DNA of 57,883 nt. Origin: a virus. Positions within the stretch are counted from its first letter, which is position 1. Every line of letters starts with the position of its first letter. Positions 1 to 8,105 of the stretch are shown here, piece by piece. The translations under genes and the position numbers were made by a program. The stretch is from positions 1 through 57,883 of IMG/VR virus record IMGVR_UViG_3300035698_018983; one strand, given 5' to 3'. Below the pieces are notes generated by a model that searched no databases, was not told the DNA's origin, and worked only from the letters and a program-made list of their open reading frames with translations.

Positions 1-3000
1 ACAACCAGTGGTTTATAAATCTCAAGAGCAGCCTTCCTGGGGATCCCTACTTCATCTACACCAAGGGACGCCTCTGGGATAATAGTGGATCGCATGGACA
101 TATCCTGGCGCTTCCCAATCATTCGTTTCTGGAAGAAACCTTCAGCAGGGCGTGGGCCGGCAATCAGTTCAATGATTCCATGCTCTTTACGTTTGTGTGA
201 CGTTTTGAACCCTTGGTACCCACGAAGGTGCTGGTACAGAGAGTAATCATTTCTGGCTTTGGATTCCTCAGACAGATCTTTATCCGCTGTGGTGATTGTA
301 GTGGAGAGCAGACCAATCTGCCGGTACAGCTTGTTCAGGTCATATACTTCAAAGGGTTTATTGAATGTCCCGTTGCGGTCAGTGATGTAGGAATCTATGT
401 TTGCCTCCGTTATCGGCCTGAATACAGGAGGAAGTACAGGGACCGTCTGCATCATGTAAGCGTCTTCCGGTTTTAGTCCGGTACGGTCCAACGCTTTGAG
501 TATCCGTATTTGCTCAAATGCAGCACTGCGACCAGATCCCTTCTTGGTTTTAGTTTCCTTCTCCAACTCAACTATCCGTTTCTTGACATCGATGCTTTTC
601 AGTTTACTGAACACCAAATCAGATCCAGTTACTCCCTTCTCTTCGTACTCCCCACGCATGGCTTTATCAAACTTCGGACCAAGCTGTGTGATCTTCCGGA
701 TCGCACCTTCAAACATGGGGTTCGGCATGGACTTTGGGAGTTCGATATGAGACCACTTGGTCCCTTCAAGACCACCTGTAAGGGCTGGATCAAACAACCC
801 ACCCTTCAGTTCTTTCATGTCTTTGCCGCGGATCATATCAGCAGGGTTAGGCAAAGCTCCACTGGACATCCTCCGGACCTGTGTGTCAGTCATCGGGACC
901 AACCGGAAGTTATCTCCCTGGCCGGCTTTCTCTACATCAACACCCAACCCCTTCAGCATTGCCTCGAACTTGTTGTAGACAAATGGAACTTTCGGTGGAG
1001 GAATTGGATCCCCACGCTGCAGGGAGGCCCAAAAGTCATCATCCCTGTCAGATTTCAGAGTCTGCATTTCGCGGAGGTTTGCAGTAGCACCGTGGGACAG
1101 CATTGCGTAAATACCCATGGCGTCCATCGTCTGCGCACCTGAACCTGCTTTGGGAACCTTGTTGATGTCGTAGGCTCCTGTTCCCCGATAAGACAGCTTC
1201 TTGGACACCTGGTGGCGCTGCTTAACAATGTACTGCTTACCTGCCATGATCTCGCCAATCTTTCTTCCATTCTCTGGGTCAAATACTGGGACTTTCCCAT
1301 TGGAAGAGAGGCCGGCCTTTTTCCTAGCATTACGTACATACGCAATATTATCCAAGATATGGTTACTGAAATTGTCCACAAGTATAGGTTTCTCAATACT
1401 GCCAAGTGCGGAGATTCCAGTCTCTAAAGCCTGGCCGACATTGATGCGGCCTTGAATACCCGTGGGGCTCAAAAGAAGCTCAAGTGGCTCTCCATTCTGA
1501 AGCCTGGGCATTTCAGCATCGGGTACGATCTTTGTGATGATCCCCTTGTTGGCATGCCGGCCAACTATTTTATCCCCAATAACAGCCGGCTCCTCAGACC
1601 TGATAAACACCTTTATCTTCTTCCCGACCTTTTGTACCTTGACTACTTCTCCAGGACCGTCACCCTCCCACAGCATTGGAGCTGCTGAGTACTGCCTTCG
1701 GAATGATTTTTTCAACATCCTCGACGTAGGGGTGTCTTCAACTTTTCGAAGCCTGGCAATCAAAGGATCACCGGGCTGTACAATTGTCCCAAGTTTGACA
1801 ACGCCTTTGTCATCGAGGAGGTCGAACTGCCTCCCGTCGAAACGTGTCCCCGCCTCTCCCATAAGCAGGCGCTTATCTACACGTACGTCATCATCCTCTT
1901 TCATCTCATTGCGGTGAAGGTGGACGGAAGTCAGCTTCTTGGCAAAACTTTCCGACACAACCACTCCATCCTCAAAATTGTACCCTTTGTACGGGATGTA
2001 CCCGACTTTGGCATTAACCCCGAGGCTGAGTTTTCCGTCCTTCGTGAAGGAGTTGTCCGCTACTATTTGACCCTTCTTTACCTCATCTCCTTGATGAACG
2101 AGGGGTTCAGAGTCGTACATTACCCCATCTTCGTTCAGAGGGAAGTTGTCGTACAAAGGAACCATGACAGACTGCTTCGCACCTTTTGGGCGAATGTAGA
2201 CGCCCTTCCTGGTGATCTTCGTGATCTTGCCATCGACAGGTGTGCGGTGGGCAATTCGGTTCCCAAATAACTTCTCAAAGCTGACAGTAGGGTTCTCAGT
2301 GCGGGACTGAACAATGGGAGGCTCTCTGTACTTCAGGGATACCGCCTGCTCTTGCTGCCTTGCGGCCATGGATGCCCTGTTCCCTTGATCACTATTTAGG
2401 AATGGGATCAGGTTAGAGGACAGGTCAAAGAGTGCTCGAGGTGATGGCATCACATACCGGACCTTGCCGTAGTCGTATGTCTCTATCCCTCCCTGCCCTT
2501 TGACTTTAACCCGCTTACTGATTGGTACTGGGTGTCCATTTACCCACTTCACCTGGTCAGGGAGCACTACCGGCGCATCCACCAGGTCCTCGGGAGATAC
2601 CCAGACGTTCTTCCCACTCTTCCGATCATAGACCTGTGTTTTGAGTCTATTCTTTTCCTTCTTGACACCCATTGCAGCGTGGAGGGTAATGCCGGCGCGG
2701 TCTGACTCCGGTGTGTGAATCAAATCAAGGAATCCCAGGTGGGACTCATTAAGCATTGGGGCTTCTTCCTCAATAGCCTTCTCATCCTGAATACCACCCT
2801 TCCCCATCCGGGTGACCATGTTATGGCCAGAGTACATATCGAGGGGGTTTGTCTGAGAAGGAGTCTTCGACATGCCAAATGTCTTTGGACTGAACAGAGC
2901 AGAAACGTGAGGAGAGAAAGGAGAATTAGCAAATATCTCTCGTGGTCCTACAGCATGAGGGGCACGCACACGACGGGATAAAGTATTTCTGATGTCTCTC

Positions 3001-3893
3001 TGAGCCGTCCTCCCCAGATGCTCCTGCATCATGTCATCGATACCATGTGCAGTAGCAAACTCAAGAGAGTTGCGATCGTCAGGTTCTGCTTTCCCACGGG
3101 AGATGTCTAGTAGCTTCTTTGATACATCCAACAGGGCTGCACCGGAGGCATGTGTATGGGCCTGGCCCAGTGTCCGCTTTGTGACTGCTGGATCAAAGGT
3201 CGCACCCTTCAAATACTCTACCAGCCACTTCTGTGCTTCTTCCTGGTTTTCGGGAATTGGCTCTTTAGCTGCCTGTGCCAATCTTTGGACCTCTACAAGG
3301 TCGCTCTTGGCTTCGTTATCCTTTGAGATTGCTTCTCCCCAGGTCCTCTTAATTGTCTCAGAGGGGATACCGGAAGAGCGGAGAATAGATCCGAGGTTTA
3401 CATTGGTGGACCCACCATAATTTGCGATGAACTTTCTTTTATGGGGATCAAAGAGAACCTTCATTCTCTTCCTGTTGGCAGCCAGTGGGAAGTTGAGCAT
3501 GCCCTCCAACCCACCATTTGCCATGACACGGGTGTACGCGCCCGGCTTTAGCCGGAGCTGTGTCCCCTGCTGGTACTCATTACCACCGACAATATAACTC
3601 CAGCGATCGGTGATTCTAGGGAGCTGAGCCAGAGTGACGGTCTCTGTCTTCTTCGTACCGGTCATTTTGTCACGAAGAGTGATGTCACCCTTTACCGGGA
3701 CAGACCAGGTACCGTCTCGGAATTTTACTCGATCCTGTGATTCATAATCGTTGGGGGATAGGTTGTCATCTATCCATATACGTTTTAAATCAAGCCTCTT
3801 CCCCGCGTCTTCATAGGGGAAGTAACTTTTGATTCCCTCAACAGTGCGATCCTTGAGGGCCGAAAATTGATTTTCTGGGTCGAGTTGCCACAC
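1..3893 (-). CDS. Fused beta/beta-prime RNA polymerase (3' end beyond window)
   Basis: About 1297 codons stay open to the left edge. Residues ~340-365 match the beta rifampicin region (SQTNPL ... GKGGI) followed by a HTPES segment like ETPEG. About residue 637 has GYNFEDGVVVSE, the beta acidic pair before the active site. About 773-785 has GDKIVGRHANKGI, the catalytic-lysine motif. About 940 has LREMQTLKSD, the end of beta. Without a stop, ~1000-1297 continue as beta-prime: GLFDP, HIELP, VLPPVFRP, then GKRQDMSMRS. The beta-prime zinc-binding loop between GLFDP and HIELP is absent. The catalytic NADFDGD loop would lie just outside the window. A TAA at 3902-3900 closes the frame upstream, so GTG 3893 is the first good start, after a TAGG-type Shine-Dalgarno. 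The role is transcription, presumably of phage genes. Family identity is secure; fusion is seen directly; late-gene use is inferred. Confidence 0.93.
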   Translation of the reverse strand, partial: MWQLDPENQFSALKDRTVEGIKSYFPYEDAGKRLDLKRIWIDDNLSPNDYESQDRVKFRDGTWSVPVKGDITLRDKMTGTKKTETVTLAQLPRITDRWSYIVGGNEYQQGTQLRLKPGAYTRVMANGGLEGMLNFPLAANRKRMKVLFDPHKRKFIANYGGSTNVNLGSILRSSGIPSETIKRTWGEAISKDNEAKSDLVEVQRLAQAAKEPIPENQEEAQKWLVEYLKGATFDPAVTKRTLGQAHTHASGAALLDVSKKLLDISRGKAEPDDRNSLEFATAHGIDDMMQEHLGRTAQRDIRNTLSRRVRAPHAVGPREIFANSPFSPHVSALFSPKTFGMSKTPSQTNPLDMYSGHNMVTRMGKGGIQDEKAIEEEAPMLNESHLGFLDLIHTPESDRAGITLHAAMGVKKEKNRLKTQVYDRKSGKNVWVSPEDLVDAPVVLPDQVKWVNGHPVPISKRVKVKGQGGIETYDYGKVRYVMPSPRALFDLSSNLIPFLNSDQGNRASMAARQQEQAVSLKYREPPIVQSRTENPTVSFEKLFGNRIAHRTPVDGKITKITRKGVYIRPKGAKQSVMVPLYDNFPLNEDGVMYDSEPLVHQGDEVKKGQIVADNSFTKDGKLSLGVNAKVGYIPYKGYNFEDGVVVSESFAKKLTSVHLHRNEMKEDDDVRVDKRLLMGEAGTRFDGRQFDLLDDKGVVKLGTIVQPGDPLIARLRKVEDTPTSRMLKKSFRRQYSAAPMLWEGDGPGEVVKVQKVGKKIKVFIRSEEPAVIGDKIVGRHANKGIITKIVPDAEMPRLQNGEPLELLLSPTGIQGRINVGQALETGISALGSIEKPILVDNFSNHILDNIAYVRNARKKAGLSSNGKVPVFDPENGRKIGEIMAGKQYIVKQRHQVSKKLSYRGTGAYDINKVPKAGSGAQTMDAMGIYAMLSHGATANLREMQTLKSDRDDDFWASLQRGDPIPPPKVPFVYNKFEAMLKGLGVDVEKAGQGDNFRLVPMTDTQVRRMSSGALPNPADMIRGKDMKELKGGLFDPALTGGLEGTKWSHIELPKSMPNPMFEGAIRKITQLGPKFDKAMRGEYEEKGVTGSDLVFSKLKSIDVKKRIVELEKETKTKKGSGRSAAFEQIRILKALDRTGLKPEDAYMMQTVPVLPPVFRPITEANIDSYITDRNGTFNKPFEVYDLNKLYRQIGLLSTTITTADKDLSEESKARNDYSLYQHLRGYQGFKTSHKRKEHGIIELIAGPRPAEGFFQKRMIGKRQDMSMRSTIIPEASLGVDEVGIPRKAALEIYKPLV

Positions 3894-3922
3894 GTTTTTT
3901 TACCTATCGTATTTATCCCTCT

Positions 3923-3952
3923 ATTGTAGGTGCGAGTAAATTTCAATGTCAA
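3923..3952 (-). promoter_or_regulatory. Sigma70-like promoter for the phage RNA polymerase
   Basis: Read leftward, TTGACA (3952-3947) is followed after 18 bases by TACAAT (3928-3923). That is 6/6 and 5/6 to the bacterial consensus. Transcription would start near 3916, about 23 bases before the GTG start at 3893. Confidence 0.6.
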
Positions 3953-4002
3953 TCTAGTTTCGTCCATAAGAGTAATGGAACCAATTTGAAAGAGGAGGAG
4001 AC

Positions 4003-4206
4003 ATGAGAGCGAAAAAATCGCCCCCAGGTACGAAAAAGGGGGCAACAAAAATGCTGAAACAGAGTTCGCGTGAAACGACGGATGCGTTGCGTTTTTCATC
4101 AATTGCAAAAGACTGGAGAGGTGACGATGTTCACATGCTTTCTGATGGGTCTTCTGGGGGGCAGTCTGTCCACGGGGTCGCTGGGACTGATAACCTGGAT
4201 GAATGA
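4003..4206 (+). CDS. Small basic hypothetical protein
   Basis: This 67-residue frame follows a very strong ribosome binding site (AGGAGGAG) a few bases before its ATG. The first ~20 residues are Lys-rich and the rest is Ser/Gly/Asp-rich. There is no recognisable domain. Its TGA overlaps the ATG of the 4203 gene, which suggests translational coupling. The second half is also crossed by the 4127 frame, so the true extent of coding here is uncertain. It is the first rightward gene after the divergent region facing the RNA polymerase gene. Function unknown. Confidence 0.5.
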   Translation: MRAKKSPPGTKKGATKMLKQSSRETTDALRFSSIAKDWRGDDVHMLSDGSSGGQSVHGVAGTDNLDE

Positions 4207-4360
4207 GGATTATGTTGAGGAAACTAAAACCGAAAATAGCGTGGTGCCCCCTGATGTACCAAGTAACAGGAGGAATAGGCCGATGGGACCAAGGGCAATT
4301 TCTCCTGAGCAGCTCACGGGGCGAAAGAGCAAAAGGATCGTGCACCCGAGTACGCTGTAG
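4127..4360 (+). CDS. Possible small membrane protein
   Basis: Starting at ATG 4127, after a GGAGAGG ribosome binding site, this 77-residue frame begins with a hydrophobic segment of about 25 residues (MFTCFLMGLLGG...LITWM). A polar, Pro/Arg-rich tail follows. That is the shape of a small single-span membrane protein with a cytoplasmic tail. It overlaps two other frames (4003-4206 and 4203-4505), so one of the three may be false. A second AGGAGG followed by ATG 4283 lies in the same frame and might give a 25-residue shorter product. Function unknown. Confidence 0.4.
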   Translation: MFTCFLMGLLGGSLSTGSLGLITWMNEDYVEETKTENSVVPPDVPSNRRNRPMGPRAISPEQLTGRKSKRIVHPSTL

Positions 4361-4505
4361 GACTTGTCAATTTTTCAACGCTTTGGCACAGGAAGCTACA
4401 TGGTCGTGCTTTGACTGTATCAAACCAGAAGACACACTTCCTGGGTTTTACGACTTCGGGATCTGTGATCGCTGCGGGAAAGTGAAATGGTTGCAAGCAA
4501 TTTAA
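4203..4505 (+). CDS. Small zinc-ribbon protein
   Basis: The C-terminal half carries two pairs of knuckles: RCRTC with SCFDC about 15 residues later, then ICDRCGK near the end. This is a likely structural zinc site. The N-terminal ~45 residues are basic and featureless, and they are crossed by the 4127 frame. The start used is ATG 4203, which overlaps the previous stop (ATGA), but its ribosome binding site is weak and the real start may be later. The next gene begins inside its last codons. Comparable small zinc proteins in other phages bind nucleic acid or host proteins, but no function can be assigned here. Confidence 0.55.
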   Translation: MRIMLRKLKPKIAWCPLMYQVTGGIGRWDQGQFLLSSSRGERAKGSCTRVRCRTCQFFNALAQEATWSCFDCIKPEDTLPGFYDFGICDRCGKVKWLQAI

Positions 4506-4798
4506 CATCACCAGAAGGACAGGTGTCTCAGGGAAGAGATGGTCGCTGGTATATGTGGAATGCACAATATAATCAGTGGCTGCTCCTCCCTGAGAAGGTC
4601 TGCCTAACTTGCGATTACAAAAGCCAGCCTAATACTGACGGGTACTACACCATCCAAAGACACAGGGACATCATCCAACCCGACAATACGATGGTCACTG
4701 TATCAGAACCATTCCCTGATGGATCCACTGAAAAGCATATGTGTGAAGGATGCATGCCGTGGGTGGAACAAGTCGGAACTGGTTCGGACAAGGCGTAA
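4487..4798 (+). CDS. Zinc-knuckle hypothetical protein
   Basis: This 103-residue protein has CLTC at about residue 39 and CEGC at about 88, spaced to form one zinc site. A Trp/Tyr-rich N-terminal stretch (DGRWYMWNAQYNQW) lies before it. ATG 4487 lies inside the end of the preceding gene, after a GGGAAAG ribosome binding site. The TAA overlaps the next ATG (TAATG). It belongs to the cluster of small zinc proteins beside the RNA polymerase gene. Function unknown. Confidence 0.7.
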   Translation: MVASNLTSPEGQVSQGRDGRWYMWNAQYNQWLLLPEKVCLTCDYKSQPNTDGYYTIQRHRDIIQPDNTMVTVSEPFPDGSTEKHMCEGCMPWVEQVGTGSDKA

Positions 4799-5037
4799 TG
4801 TCAGCCACCAAATGTAGGTACTGCGGCAGAGGCGAGCCCGGGGATGAAGGGTTCTTTGTAATTGGAGGAAAACTCCGCCCAGATCAAATACATGAGACGG
4901 TCTTTGGATCAGATGATGTAGTGGAGATGTTGGCGGAAGGTGCGTTCTACCACGAGGATTGCTTTCTCGCACACCTTGTGGAGAACGCAGGACCAGATGT
5001 CGTCCTAAAGATCAGGGACTTGATGCGGAGCTATTAA
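4798..5037 (+). CDS. Small zinc-finger protein
   Basis: This 79-residue protein starts at ATG 4798, in a TAATG overlap with the previous stop. It begins with CRYCGRGEPGDEG and ends its core with YHEDCFLAHL, so two Cys pairs or a Cys3His site are likely. A longer in-frame start at 4750 would lie inside the previous gene and is less likely. Its TAA shares bases with the convergent portal stop (TTAA at 5034-5037), so the two transcription units meet with no space for a separate terminator. Function unknown. Confidence 0.72.
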   Translation: MSATKCRYCGRGEPGDEGFFVIGGKLRPDQIHETVFGSDDVVEMLAEGAFYHEDCFLAHLVENAGPDVVLKIRDLMRSY

Positions 5038-8000
5038 ATAGTCGCCCGCGCAAGATCCCTGCGGGGCGGCTTCTGGGTGGGGAGAGGGGAAGCCATCGGA
5101 TTGATGTGCTTGCCCTCTCTTTTAGCTATGGTTCCTTGGATAGAGTTATAAAGGCGTGGATTTGTCTTAGCCATCCTACTCATTGTGCCAAATCTCTGAG
5201 GAGGCGGCATCTTCCCGAGGTCCTTAGCGTACTTACGAGATACAGAACTTACATCCAAACCAAATGTACCGGCTTGTGCTTCCTTGATCTGTGATGCAGA
5301 CTCTGGAATGTAATATTGACCCTTCGGATGCTTCTGCATAATCCTATCTATCTCAGGGACATTGGCTGGGTATGCAACTATATTTGCCCTGCCTCCAACC
5401 GGGTTGGCCATCTGAGCAACATTCATGGCATGTGGGACCTGGCTTACGCCGGCGACAATTAGTGCACGTTCAATGCGCTCGTTCACCTCACGAGTGAGCT
5501 GTTCAGGTGTGGGGGATCTCCTCGGCTCTGAAACAACCAATGGGCGGCGCCCCATGCCTTGTGGAGTATAGGCATCAGGCATAGTGAGTCCACGCTGCAT
5601 TGCCTTCTGCGCGACACCTTCATAATACCCCTGCACAGCCCTTGCCTCACCCTGCATGAGCGCCTCAGCAACCGCCTGGTCACGATGGGACTTCATCTGA
5701 CGAGCCAGCTCGAGGGTCTTTTTCTGTTCTTCCTCATCGAAATCGTACCCAACATCCTGTAACAGCGTCTGGTCAGAGATTTTCCCAGCCTGGTTAAGTT
5801 GCATCAGGTGTGCGGACTTCTGAAGATCGTCACCCATCTTGAACTTGTCCATCTTGAACTTCGGTGTGGGCCAGCCCATATGCGCCGAAATCTGTTTGAA
5901 GATGAACATGTTCATCCGGTACAGGTCCTGGAGGAACCCTACCATCTCATTTTCAATCTCACGAAGAGATACGTTTGACCCTGTATAGGACAAGCCACCG
6001 AACACAAACTCTTGAGGAACACCCATGCCGGCGAGGATATGCTCAGAAGTGATTCTGATTTCCTGGTGCAGAAGTAGTGCTCTACCAGACCCACCAATCT
6101 GTTGGTGTCCTACAGGGATTGGCATGATCGGAATATAGTTGTTGTCTTGTCTCCACTGCCCAATCTCATCTTCCATCGTGGATTTCCACTTTGAGATATC
6201 CACATTCAACCATGGGTCACTGGAGTTTGATCCAGCCTGCGGGAACAAGATCCTGAGCGGGACCACATATTCGGAAGCAATTGCTTCCTGAGCCTTCCTG
6301 AGCATTTGAAGGTAAAACAGGTCCTTCAATACAGGGAGGATCATTGGCATTCCCCAACCTTCCCAGTCACCATCCATGTCTGGGTGGGAGATCGATGCCC
6401 GTTTCATATGAAAAATACTGTTCGGGTTCAGACGGAGCTTCTTTTTCATTCTGATGGCTTCAACATAAACTTTCGGTATCTTTGCCACTACGGACTTTTT
6501 TCCTAAGACAATGTCGTTCCGTGTACCTTTTGGGATGTCGTAAATAATTGACACCTCTCCGGTAACAGAGTTGACCTTGACCGCAATCGTTTCCGGATTC
6601 CATCTATGCAGGCGAATGTCTTTGGCGGACCTGTAATAGTGATCCTCAACCCCGGCGTTACCCTTGTGGCCACAGCTTGTGCATTCCAGCTCATAGTTGA
6701 AGTCACGGAACTTCCATAAGTGCTGGGTTTTCTTACTATCAGCTCTGTATTTCTGACCACACTTTGAACATTTCAGATATTTATGGAATGGGAACAGGGC
6801 TGAAATAAAGGCATTGCCATAGCAATTACCCGTCAGGACCCCGTTTGCTAAAGTGAACGTATGAGTTTGTGGCTCAACGCAGCAGAAGACCTCATCAGAA
6901 ACACCACTGTCCTGCACACTCACTACATGAGCGAAGGTACTATACTTCGTCGTTTTAAAGACCTTAACGAATTTCTCTTTGTGTGAAGGCAAAAGGAGAT
7001 CACCAGGAAGTATATACTGCTTTAACAAGGAGAGGACAGAGTAACTTCCATCAGGGTTGTAGCTGCCCTCATTGTTTTGGTACGTCCTTACTTTCCCAGC
7101 TGCCATACCAATGCGAGGAAGCTGTTCTCTTATTGCTGACAGTACATCCGAGTGCTTTTGTGTCAACACAACGCAACCGGCTTTATCCACCGACCCATCT
7201 GCAGCAAGGAACCCGCAAACAAATCCGTACCAGTACTCAGATGAGGCAGCAGAGTCAGGCAAGGCTTTCCAAGACGGGGGTAGTCCATGGACTACTAAGT
7301 TTCCATCCCTACGTTCTCTGGCAGGGTGCCCCACCCCTTCAAAATAGGGGAGCATGTTTTTATCTTTATCACCACAGAAGTAGGCCGCGGCCTGCCTTCC
7401 CTTGTTATATAGGCTTCCATCCCCGAAAACGAACCCATGCCTGACCCCCTCAAAGTAGTCGGTATTCTTGCTTGGTCGAGGGGCGACGTTTCTTATTAGC
7501 CCATAGTTACGATCAGCAATAGGCAACTCATCTGTGGTTTTCCTGACTACCTTTCCGTGCTGTGTACGTACAGGCCACTCATGCTTTGCAGTAGCTAGTA
7601 CAGAGCTGCCATCACTAAACTGCACCTCAAGCAGCCTCTGGTGGCCGAAAGACTTAAACTCGGCGGGCCTGTATACCCCACCTTCCGAGAGCACATCCAC
7701 GGTTTTTCCGGCTAGGTCTTTGAGGCTGAAGACACCACTTCTTGTGATTGCTTTTTCCTCTCCGTGGAAGCAGTTCCTGTCTAGCCCAGCCTCAATCTGA
7801 AACCGCCTCATGTCGTAGACGTCTTCAGCTAAAGTTTGCCATTTCTTATTCACCGATGGAGATTCATTATCAAAAATAATATTCCGTACAGGGTATGCTG
7901 CCATTTTGTAAACAGCAGCATTGATCAGCGGATTGGAGACCCAATAAACACGGCACCATTTCAGAAGGTCTTTCATAGACCGGGGAAGGTACGTTGAGGC

Positions 8001-8105
8001 AATGTCGAAATAAGGGGATGGATAAGACAGAGCCATTGAGCTGACTCTTGATTGCCCTCTAAATCGGGTGCCTGGGAGGCTGCTGGTGACTCCGTAACCT
8101 TCCAT
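5034..8105 (-). CDS. Portal protein interrupted by an intein
   Basis: The product should be the dodecameric portal at the capsid vertex through which DNA is packaged and ejected. Support comes from the portal-like N-terminus (a helical stretch with NPLINAAVYKMAAYPV) and the YGNAF segment that follows the splice junction. It also comes from EYVVPLRILFP and GVPQEFVFGG, typical of the clip and stem region, and from a charged helical C-terminus. Residues 112-427 are an intein; without it the mature protein is ~707 residues. Just after the junction sits a Cys4 zinc ribbon (CSKCG ... CTSCGHKG), uncommon in portals. ATG 8105 overlaps the upstream TGA; a TTG lies one codon earlier. The rest of the operon upstream is also head-like. 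Identification as portal is by motif, not alignment. Confidence 0.78.
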   Translation of the reverse strand: MEGYGVTSSLPGTRFRGQSRVSSMALSYPSPYFDIASTYLPRSMKDLLKWCRVYWVSNPLINAAVYKMAAYPVRNIIFDNESPSVNKKWQTLAEDVYDMRRFQIEAGLDRNCFHGEEKAITRSGVFSLKDLAGKTVDVLSEGGVYRPAEFKSFGHQRLLEVQFSDGSSVLATAKHEWPVRTQHGKVVRKTTDELPIADRNYGLIRNVAPRPSKNTDYFEGVRHGFVFGDGSLYNKGRQAAAYFCGDKDKNMLPYFEGVGHPARERRDGNLVVHGLPPSWKALPDSAASSEYWYGFVCGFLAADGSVDKAGCVVLTQKHSDVLSAIREQLPRIGMAAGKVRTYQNNEGSYNPDGSYSVLSLLKQYILPGDLLLPSHKEKFVKVFKTTKYSTFAHVVSVQDSGVSDEVFCCVEPQTHTFTLANGVLTGNCYGNAFISALFPFHKYLKCSKCGQKYRADSKKTQHLWKFRDFNYELECTSCGHKGNAGVEDHYYRSAKDIRLHRWNPETIAVKVNSVTGEVSIIYDIPKGTRNDIVLGKKSVVAKIPKVYVEAIRMKKKLRLNPNSIFHMKRASISHPDMDGDWEGWGMPMILPVLKDLFYLQMLRKAQEAIASEYVVPLRILFPQAGSNSSDPWLNVDISKWKSTMEDEIGQWRQDNNYIPIMPIPVGHQQIGGSGRALLLHQEIRITSEHILAGMGVPQEFVFGGLSYTGSNVSLREIENEMVGFLQDLYRMNMFIFKQISAHMGWPTPKFKMDKFKMGDDLQKSAHLMQLNQAGKISDQTLLQDVGYDFDEEEQKKTLELARQMKSHRDQAVAEALMQGEARAVQGYYEGVAQKAMQRGLTMPDAYTPQGMGRRPLVVSEPRRSPTPEQLTREVNERIERALIVAGVSQVPHAMNVAQMANPVGGRANIVAYPANVPEIDRIMQKHPKGQYYIPESASQIKEAQAGTFGLDVSSVSRKYAKDLGKMPPPQRFGTMSRMAKTNPRLYNSIQGTIAKREGKHINPMASPLPTQKPPRRDLARATI
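6825..7772 (-). other. Intein with LAGLIDADG-type endonuclease domain
   Basis: This 316-residue in-frame insertion starts at a Cys (CFHGEEKAI) and ends LTGN, followed by Cys as the +1 extein residue (CYGNAF). Block B is ATAKHEW and block F is VFCCVEPQTHTFTLANG. Two dodecapeptide-like helices, HGFVFGDGSL and YGFVCGFLAADG, mark a LAGLIDADG homing endonuclease, each with an acidic residue. Removing it joins LDRN to CYGNAF. The penultimate residue is Gly, where His is usual. Inteins preferring a functionally critical site fit a portal protein. Splicing activity is inferred. Confidence 0.92.

Noticed and set aside
3785-4345. Leftward 186-residue frame over the divergent region
   Set aside because: It would cover the polymerase promoter and overlap the polymerase N-terminus and the zinc-protein cluster in the wrong frame. 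Composition does not look like protein.
6983-7444. Rightward 153-residue frame opposite the intein
   Set aside because: No ribosome binding site and no protein-like pattern; it is a shadow of the intein endonuclease coding strand.
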